NCBI GenBank assembly: GCA_910589425.1
Contig: CAJUSZ010000033.1
Coordinates: forward strand, 1-23,939
Reading direction: 5' to 3'
DNA from: an uncultured Muribaculaceae bacterium
Lineage (GTDB): Bacteria; Bacteroidota; Bacteroidia; Bacteroidales; Muribaculaceae
Length of the DNA stretch: 23,939 nt
Below, piece after piece: positions 19,150 to 23,939 of the stretch. The stretch's first letter is position 1, and each line of letters opens with the position of its first letter. The translations under genes and the position numbers were made by a program. The notes under the pieces are model-generated. The model ran no database searches. It saw nothing but the letters and a program-made list of their open reading frames with translations, and was not told the DNA's origin.

Positions 19150-21330
19150 TCAGTTGCCCATTTCGGAGAGGAACTTGACCCTTACAAGCCTTATCTCTTC
19201 TTCCGTGTAGTCTTCCCCGAGTTCCTGGATGGCGGCCTCGATATTGTCTTCCTCGCTTTGTCGGAAGAAGTCCATGATATCCTCCTGTTGGTCATCGTCC
19301 ATTATTTCGTCGAGGAAATAATTGATGTTAATCTTGGTTCCTGTCTCCACGATCGTCTCAAGTTCGTCTAGAAGCTCTGAAAACTCGAGTCCTTTCGATT
19401 CCGCGAGTACATCGAGCGGAGTCTTGCGGTCGATTCCCTGAATGAGGAATATTGTAACGCTGCTCTTGTTCGGAACGGTCCGGACACGCAGATCGTCTGG
19501 TCGCTGGATCTCGTTGTCTTCCACATGCCGGCGGATGACATCGACAAATTCCTGACCGAAGCGTGTGGCCTTCCCGGCTCCTACTCCGGGAATGTTCTTA
19601 AGCTCGTCTATGGTGATAGGATATGTCGTAGCCATTGCTTCGAGCGATGGATCCTGAAAAATTACATACGGAGGCAGACCGAGGTCTTTAGCCCTTTTTC
19701 TGCGGAGGTCTTTGAGGATAGCGAAAAGCTCCGGATCGGCCACACAGGCCGTACTGTCTTTGATTTGCGGTTCGGCGTCGTTTTCTGAAAATTCTGCGTC
19801 TTCCACGATTTTAAAAGTTTTGGGGTGCTTTAAAAAATCTTTACCGGCGGTAGTGATGCGTATCACACCGTAGTTTTCCAATTCTCTGTTCAAGTATCCG
19901 GCGATTTCGCCCTGCCGGATGACGGCGTTTATGAATCGTTCCTCTGTCTTGGGAAGCGAGCCGAATGCGTCGATGGTGTCATGTCCGCGGGAGCGGATGT
20001 CGTCTGTCTTCCGGCCCGTTACGACATTTACGATATAGTCTGATTTGAATTTTTCACCGATCCCTACCACGGCCTCAAGCACGGCAAGCAGCTCTTCGGT
20101 TGCTTCCACGCTGGGTTTCGGATGGGTGCAGTTGTCGCAGTTGCCGCAATTCTCGGCTGTGTATTCCTCTCCGAAATAGCTCAGAAGCACTTTGCGCCGG
20201 CAGAGTGATGATTCGGCGTAGCTTGCAGTCTCGGCGAGAAGCTGTTTCCCTATTTCCTGTTCCACTGGAGATTTCCCCTGCATCAGTTTCTCGAGCTTCT
20301 GAAGATCCTTGTGGCCGAAGAATGTGATGCACACTCCCTCGCCTCCGTCGCGCCCGGCGCGTCCGGTCTCCTGATAATATCCTTCGAGACTTTTGGGAAG
20401 GTCGTAGTGGATCACATACCTCACGTCTGGCTTGTCAATCCCCATTCCGAAAGCGATCGTGGCCACGATCACATCCACTTTCTCAAGCAGAAAGGCGTCC
20501 TGGTTGGCCGAGCGTGTGTTGCTGTCCATGCCGGCATGATAGGGGAGTACCTTGATGTTGTTGATCCGCAGGGTTTCCGCAAGTTCATCCACCCGTTTGC
20601 GCGAGAGACAGTAGATGATGCCGCTCTTGCCCGGATTGGCTTTGATGAAGTGGATTATGTCGCGGTCCACATTGCGTGTCTTCGGACGCACCTCATAATA
20701 GAGGTTGGAACGGTTGAACGATGACTTGTAGACCCTGGCGTCGAGCATGCCGAGATTCTTCTGGATGTCGTGCTGCACTTTTGGGGTGGCGGTCGCCGTC
20801 AGGGCTATCACAGGCCTGGAGCCGATGTCGTTTATGATCGGGCGTATGCGGCGGTATTCGGGACGGAAATCATGTCCCCACTCCGAGATGCAGTGCGCTT
20901 CATCTACAGCATAGAAAGAGACATTGGCCTCGCGCAGGAAACTGATGTTCTCCGGTTTTGTGAGCGACTCAGGCGCCACGTAGAGAAGTTTAGTCTTTCC
21001 GCTCATCACATCCGCCTTGACCTTGTTCGTCTGGCTCTTGTTGAGCGAGGAATTGAGGAAATGTGCCACTCCGTCGTCCTCTCCGTAGTTTCTCATGGCA
21101 TCCACCTGATTTTTCATAAGGGCGATCAGCGGCGAGATGACAACGGCCGTGCCCGGAAGCATCAAGGCCGGGAGCTGATAGCATAAGGATTTGCCTCCGC
21201 CTGTCGGCATGAGTACGAATACATCATGTCCGTCAAGCAGGCTGCTGATGATCTCAGCCTGATTACCTTTGAATTTTTCAAACCCGAAATATTGCTTCAG
21301 GGCTTCGAGGATTGATCTGGAGTCGGCCAT
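19150..21330 (-). CDS. recQ: ATP-dependent DNA helicase RecQ
   Basis: A 3'-5' helicase of recombination and fork repair, 726 residues. Domains in order: helicase lobe 1 with Walker A MPTGGGKS (Lys47) and DEAH 143-146; lobe 2 with the arginine-finger region QETGRAGRDG (about 320-329); zinc site Cys377, 395, 398 and 401; RQC winged helix to about 505; HRDC domain about 530-605 (PITIDELKNIPGVGAGKATRFG); then an acidic C-terminal helical region (about 620-726) resembling the helix-turn-helix domain found at the C terminus of some bacterial helicases (HTH_40 type). It is longer than E. coli RecQ because of that end. First gene of a probable operon with the dehydrogenase and TM2 genes. Confidence 0.97.
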   Translation of the reverse strand: MADSRSILEALKQYFGFEKFKGNQAEIISSLLDGHDVFVLMPTGGGKSLCYQLPALMLPGTAVVISPLIALMKNQVDAMRNYGEDDGVAHFLNSSLNKSQTNKVKADVMSGKTKLLYVAPESLTKPENISFLREANVSFYAVDEAHCISEWGHDFRPEYRRIRPIINDIGSRPVIALTATATPKVQHDIQKNLGMLDARVYKSSFNRSNLYYEVRPKTRNVDRDIIHFIKANPGKSGIIYCLSRKRVDELAETLRINNIKVLPYHAGMDSNTRSANQDAFLLEKVDVIVATIAFGMGIDKPDVRYVIHYDLPKSLEGYYQETGRAGRDGGEGVCITFFGHKDLQKLEKLMQGKSPVEQEIGKQLLAETASYAESSLCRRKVLLSYFGEEYTAENCGNCDNCTHPKPSVEATEELLAVLEAVVGIGEKFKSDYIVNVVTGRKTDDIRSRGHDTIDAFGSLPKTEERFINAVIRQGEIAGYLNRELENYGVIRITTAGKDFLKHPKTFKIVEDAEFSENDAEPQIKDSTACVADPELFAILKDLRRKRAKDLGLPPYVIFQDPSLEAMATTYPITIDELKNIPGVGAGKATRFGQEFVDVIRRHVEDNEIQRPDDLRVRTVPNKSSVTIFLIQGIDRKTPLDVLAESKGLEFSELLDELETIVETGTKININYFLDEIMDDDQQEDIMDFFRQSEEDNIEAAIQELGEDYTEEEIRLVRVKFLSEMGN

Positions 21331-21414
21331 AACGGAATTGGCATTAAATTTTTAGCGGAGCCGGCTTGCGGCCTTGCGGGCGATGTTTGTCCGGCTATTC
21401 TCCGCATGGTTCTA

Positions 21415-21446
21415 CAAAGATAGGGAAAATTTACGGAAACTATCTT
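21415..21446 (-). promoter_or_regulatory. recQ: Candidate recQ promoter -7 box inside an inverted repeat
   Basis: On the minus strand TATCTTTG (21415-21422) is an exact TAnnTTTG about 85 nt before the recQ ATG. It overlaps one arm of a 7-bp inverted repeat, AAGATAG (21417-21423) and CTATCTT (21440-21446). A TTTG occurs upstream but with a 24-nt spacer, longer than the usual 19-21. Other parts of the 21331-21560 gap show no gene. Confidence 0.4.
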
Positions 21447-21565
21447 CAAAGACGGATGAAATTTTTATTAAATACCGTTTTTTTGCGTGTCTCTGCCGCG
21501 CGAGTGCGCTGAATCCGCGCATGGACGATGCGTCAAAGTCTGTGCATAAGACGGAATTTCTTATT

Positions 21566-21597
21566 TTTGCACTTTGCATTGTAATGATGTAGTTTTT
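21566..21597 (+). promoter_or_regulatory. Candidate promoter of the ECF sigma factor operon
   Basis: TTTG (21566-21569), a 20-nt spacer and TAGTTTTT (21590-21597; one base from TAnnTTTG) lie 30 bp before the sigma-factor ATG. The fit to the housekeeping consensus suggests basal transcription by the main sigma factor. Confidence 0.6.
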
Positions 21598-21626
21598 CGC
21601 CTCAGGCGGTGTCTAATCTTGTTGTC

Positions 21627-22127
21627 ATGAAAACAAAACCAATTGAGCAATTACGTCGGGAAGTGGTCAGTCTGCTCGACCGCCACAAGGGACGTATAAT
21701 AATGATATGCAGAGCCTATGCTCCGGAAAGGGAGGATCTGGAGGATTGTTTCCAGGATGTGGCTGCCAGGATTTGGGAGGGATATTCCAATTTCCGTGGA
21801 GACTGTGCCGAAAACACATGGGTCTATCGGGTTACGATAAACTGTGCGGTCAACTATTCCAGGCGGCGGAGCCGCCGACCCCGTACAGTCCGGCTGCTTG
21901 ATCATGATCTCATAGAGGAAGAGTGCGGCAATGATGCCAACACCAGAAGATTATATGCCATGATCGGTCGGCTTAATCCATTCGACAAGGCCATCGTGCT
22001 TCTATGGCTGGAAAGCCTGCCGTATGCCGAGATTGCGGCGGTCATGGGGATGACTCCCAAGAACGTGTCTGTGAGGTTGACCAGAATCAGGCTGCAACTC
22101 AAGAGCATGGCCTCGGAAAATAAGTAA
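21627..22127 (+). CDS. ECF-type RNA polymerase sigma factor
   Basis: A 166-residue sigma-70 family protein of the extracytoplasmic-function group: region 2 (about residues 22-84) with EREDLEDCFQDVAARIWEGY and NTWVYRVTINCAVNYSRRR, a short linker, and region 4 (about 108-160) with the helix-turn-helix LPYAEIAAVMGMTPKNVSVRLTRIR. No extra domains. ATG 21627 is used; a GTG at 21609 in the same frame is less likely. It is followed 19 nt later by a four-helix membrane protein. There is no FecR-type anti-sigma gene or SusC/TonB gene nearby, which separates it from the usual polysaccharide-linked ECF factors of this phylum. Confidence 0.93.
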   Translation: MKTKPIEQLRREVVSLLDRHKGRIIMICRAYAPEREDLEDCFQDVAARIWEGYSNFRGDCAENTWVYRVTINCAVNYSRRRSRRPRTVRLLDHDLIEEECGNDANTRRLYAMIGRLNPFDKAIVLLWLESLPYAEIAAVMGMTPKNVSVRLTRIRLQLKSMASENK

Positions 22128-22146
22128 AAGACAAATAGATAAAATT

Positions 22147-22716
22147 ATGACTGATAAAGAATTCACTGCGCTTGCCAACTCGTGGGCCGAGAAAAGGACC
22201 CGGCTCGAATCCGCTGATTTAATAAACAGAAGGCTGCTTCAGGACACGATAGTTTCCAGATCGTTCTGGCTCGCGCCGAAGCCGGCGTTTTTATACATCT
22301 TTTTTTCAATAATGTTCGTATTTGCCGTTTGCTACTGCATTTTTGTAGACATGGCCTACTGGCCCGTGGCGGCGGTCTGTCCGCTCGTCATAGCGGATAT
22401 GGTCTGGCAGACGCGTATGCGCCGGAAGATCCGCTGCATGGACGGAGGGGTGATCGGCATACGGCACAACCTTTCCCGGTACAGGCGTGGGTATATATGG
22501 CTCAGTGTGGCGATGTGGATTCTGGGCGTGATATATCTGTGGTGGATGTGCAACTATTTGTCGGGATTCATTGACCGTAGCCACGCTATTGTGATCATAA
22601 TGTTCACCGCGGTGGCAATGGTCGTGGTCTATACGGTGCGCACATGGCATACATTCCGCGCCTTGGGCTTGCTGCGGAATCTGGCCGATGATCTTTCCGA
22701 CCTTGATGTCAGCTGA
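22147..22716 (+). CDS. Four-helix membrane protein, possible partner of the ECF sigma factor
   Basis: A 189-residue protein with a polar, charged N-terminal region of about 45 residues, then predicted membrane helices at about 47-67, 70-88, 116-138 and 146-164, with a basic loop (TRMRRKIRC, NLSRYRRGY) between the second and third helices and an acidic end (DDLSDLDVS). I do not recognise the family. It lies 19 nt downstream of the sigma gene and ends before a strong terminator, so the two form a two-gene operon. The cytoplasmic N-terminal region could hold the sigma factor (anti-sigma role), but no zinc motif or known anti-sigma domain is visible; this is inference from position. Confidence 0.8.
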   Translation: MTDKEFTALANSWAEKRTRLESADLINRRLLQDTIVSRSFWLAPKPAFLYIFFSIMFVFAVCYCIFVDMAYWPVAAVCPLVIADMVWQTRMRRKIRCMDGGVIGIRHNLSRYRRGYIWLSVAMWILGVIYLWWMCNYLSGFIDRSHAIVIIMFTAVAMVVVYTVRTWHTFRALGLLRNLADDLSDLDVS

Positions 22717-22745
22717 CAGCCTGTCTCTTTTTGTGAGGCGTTATG

Positions 22746-22799
22746 CCGACCGCCGTTAATGTCCAGCCGTCAATGTTGGTCCGGCAGGTCGGTTTTTTT
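22746..22799 (+). terminator. Terminator of the sigma factor/membrane protein operon
   Basis: CCGACCGCCG (22746-22755) pairs with CGGC, bulged A, GGTCGG (22782-22792), giving 10 bp, and is followed by seven T (22793-22799). It starts 30 nt after the stop codon. A standard intrinsic terminator apart from the long loop. Confidence 0.8.
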
Positions 22800-22807
22800 A
22801 TATTTTA

Positions 22808-22839
22808 TTCGGAGTTTCAAGTGAAAACAATTAATTTTG
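22808..22839 (+). promoter_or_regulatory. Candidate promoter of the threonine dehydrogenase gene
   Basis: TTCG (22808-22811; one base from TTTG), a 20-nt spacer and TAATTTTG (22832-22839, exact TAnnTTTG) lie 34 bp before the ATG, just after the upstream terminator. Confidence 0.65.
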
Positions 22840-22873
22840 CAGAAAATTTTTTCGACAACCTTAAAAAACCGGA

Positions 22874-23827
22874 ATGAAAAATATTCTTATAATCGGAGCG
22901 ACTGGCCAGATCGGCTCCGAACTGACAATGAAGCTCCGCGGGCTATATCCCAACGGCAACGTAGTGGCCGGCTACATCAAAGGCGCAGAGCCTAAAGGCG
23001 CGCTTCTCGAGAGCGGCCCGGCAGAAGAGGTAGACATCACCAACGCCCAGATGATTGCCGATGCGGTGGACAAATATAAGGTAGACACAATCTATAACCT
23101 TGCCGCATTGCTGAGCGCAGTGGCCGAGGCAAAGCCCCAGCTCGGATGGAAAATCGGAGTAGGCGGACTTTACAATTGCCTTGAAGTCTCACGTGAGAAA
23201 GGATGCGCCCTCTTCACCCCGAGTTCGATAGGTTCGTTCGGCCCCGACACTCCCCGCGACAAGACTCCGCAGGACACCATCCAGCGGCCGAAGACAATAT
23301 ATGGTGTAACCAAGGTAACCGGCGAGATGCTGTCTGACTACTATGCGCTGCGCTTCGGTGTAGACACCCGCTCGGTGCGCTTCCCGGGTCTGATCAGCTA
23401 CGTGGCTCCTCCGGGCGGTGGCACGACCGACTATGCCGTAGACATCTACTATTCCGCAGTGAAGGGCGAGGAATTCAAATGTCCTCTGAAACCCGGCACA
23501 TTTATGGACATGATGTATATGCCCGATGCTCTCCGCGCCGCAGTCGAGATCATGGAGGCCGATCCTACCCGCCTGAAACACCGTAACTCTTTCAACATCG
23601 CCTCGATGAGTTTCGATCCTGAGATAATCGCAGCCAAGATCAAGGAATATGTGCCTGACTTCAAGATGACATACGAACTTGATCCTCTGCGTCAGACGAT
23701 CGCCGATTCATGGCCCAACAGTCTCGACGATTCGTGCGCACGCGAGGAATGGGACTGGAAGCCCGAATATGACCTTGACCGCATGACCCAGGACATGCTT
23801 GTCAATCTCCGCAAGAAACTGCTCTGA
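22874..23827 (+). CDS. L-threonine 3-dehydrogenase, epimerase-like (extended short-chain) type
   Basis: A 317-residue NAD-dependent enzyme expected to oxidise threonine to 2-amino-3-ketobutyrate, the substrate of Kbl. The Rossmann motif GATGQIG is at residues 8-14, the catalytic Tyr143 and Lys147 are in YGVTK, and the catalytic Ser lies in PSSIGSFGP (about 116-124). The segment GGGTTDYAVDIYYSAVKG and the following FMDMMYMPDALRA are characteristic of the epimerase-like threonine dehydrogenases rather than sugar epimerases, which this family is often labelled as. It has its own promoter and terminator. kbl in the same window supports the function; substrate use is still inferred. Confidence 0.92.
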   Translation: MKNILIIGATGQIGSELTMKLRGLYPNGNVVAGYIKGAEPKGALLESGPAEEVDITNAQMIADAVDKYKVDTIYNLAALLSAVAEAKPQLGWKIGVGGLYNCLEVSREKGCALFTPSSIGSFGPDTPRDKTPQDTIQRPKTIYGVTKVTGEMLSDYYALRFGVDTRSVRFPGLISYVAPPGGGTTDYAVDIYYSAVKGEEFKCPLKPGTFMDMMYMPDALRAAVEIMEADPTRLKHRNSFNIASMSFDPEIIAAKIKEYVPDFKMTYELDPLRQTIADSWPNSLDDSCAREEWDWKPEYDLDRMTQDMLVNLRKKLL

Positions 23828-23853
23828 GATATCAGAATAATACAATAAAGAGC

Positions 23854-23890
23854 GCGCCGCAAATATCATTATTTGCGGCGCTGTCTTTTT
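23854..23890 (+). terminator. Terminator after the threonine dehydrogenase gene
   Basis: GCGCCGCAAATA (23854-23865) pairs perfectly with TATTTGCGGCGC (23870-23881), 12 bp with a TCAT loop, followed by TGTCTTTTT. It starts 26 nt after the stop. No further gene is visible to the window end. Confidence 0.85.
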
Positions 23891-23939
23891 CCTGACTTCG
23901 TCACTCAAAAAATAACGAAAATATAAATGACTCAATCAT

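Noticed and set aside
18305..19210. 301-codon open frame antisense to the hydroxyacid dehydrogenase
   Set aside because: The opposite strand encodes all catalytic motifs of a known family; the antisense product matches nothing I recognise.

Overview
The window is chromosomal DNA from a member of the Bacteroidota, most likely the order Bacteroidales. This rests on four observations: the order tuf - tRNA-Trp - secE - nusG - rplK - rplA - rplJ - rplL; start codons without clear Shine-Dalgarno sequences; several good matches to the Bacteroides-type promoter (TTTG, 19-21 nt, TAnnTTTG); and protein families such as RecQ with an extra C-terminal domain, the short-chain type threonine dehydrogenase and a membrane protein/winged-helix pair. 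A gut lineage such as Muribaculaceae is possible but cannot be proved from the sequence.

Layout. Positions 1-4195 (+) hold the end of EF-Tu, tRNA-Trp, SecE, NusG and ribosomal proteins L11, L1, L10 and L7/L12. A strong hairpin follows rplL at 4221-4245. rpoB does not follow. Instead there is a catalase on the minus strand (4556-6055) and a two-gene plus-strand operon: a six-helix membrane protein (6436-7068) and a small winged-helix regulator (7065-7346). After these come rpoC and rpoB on the MINUS strand (7481-15657). The normally continuous rplKAJL-rpoBC block is therefore broken and rpoBC is inverted. rpoB is preceded by about 700 bp of non-coding DNA with a good promoter of its own and a leader of about 465 nt rich in hairpins.

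Further right on the minus strand lie kbl (2-amino-3-ketobutyrate CoA ligase), a TM2-domain protein, a D-2-hydroxyacid dehydrogenase and recQ. The last three (recQ first) form a probable operon. On the plus strand follow an ECF sigma factor with a four-helix membrane protein (21627-22716), a strong terminator, and an NAD-dependent epimerase-like L-threonine 3-dehydrogenase (22874-23827) with its own promoter and terminator. Kbl and the dehydrogenase together would convert threonine to glycine and acetyl-CoA.

The most notable points are the inverted rpoBC with a private promoter and long leader, and the control region of the membrane protein/winged-helix operon. In that region a 17-bp perfect palindrome fills the spacer of a good promoter, a terminator hairpin containing an 11-codon open frame follows at once, and a second palindrome copy lies 78 bp downstream.
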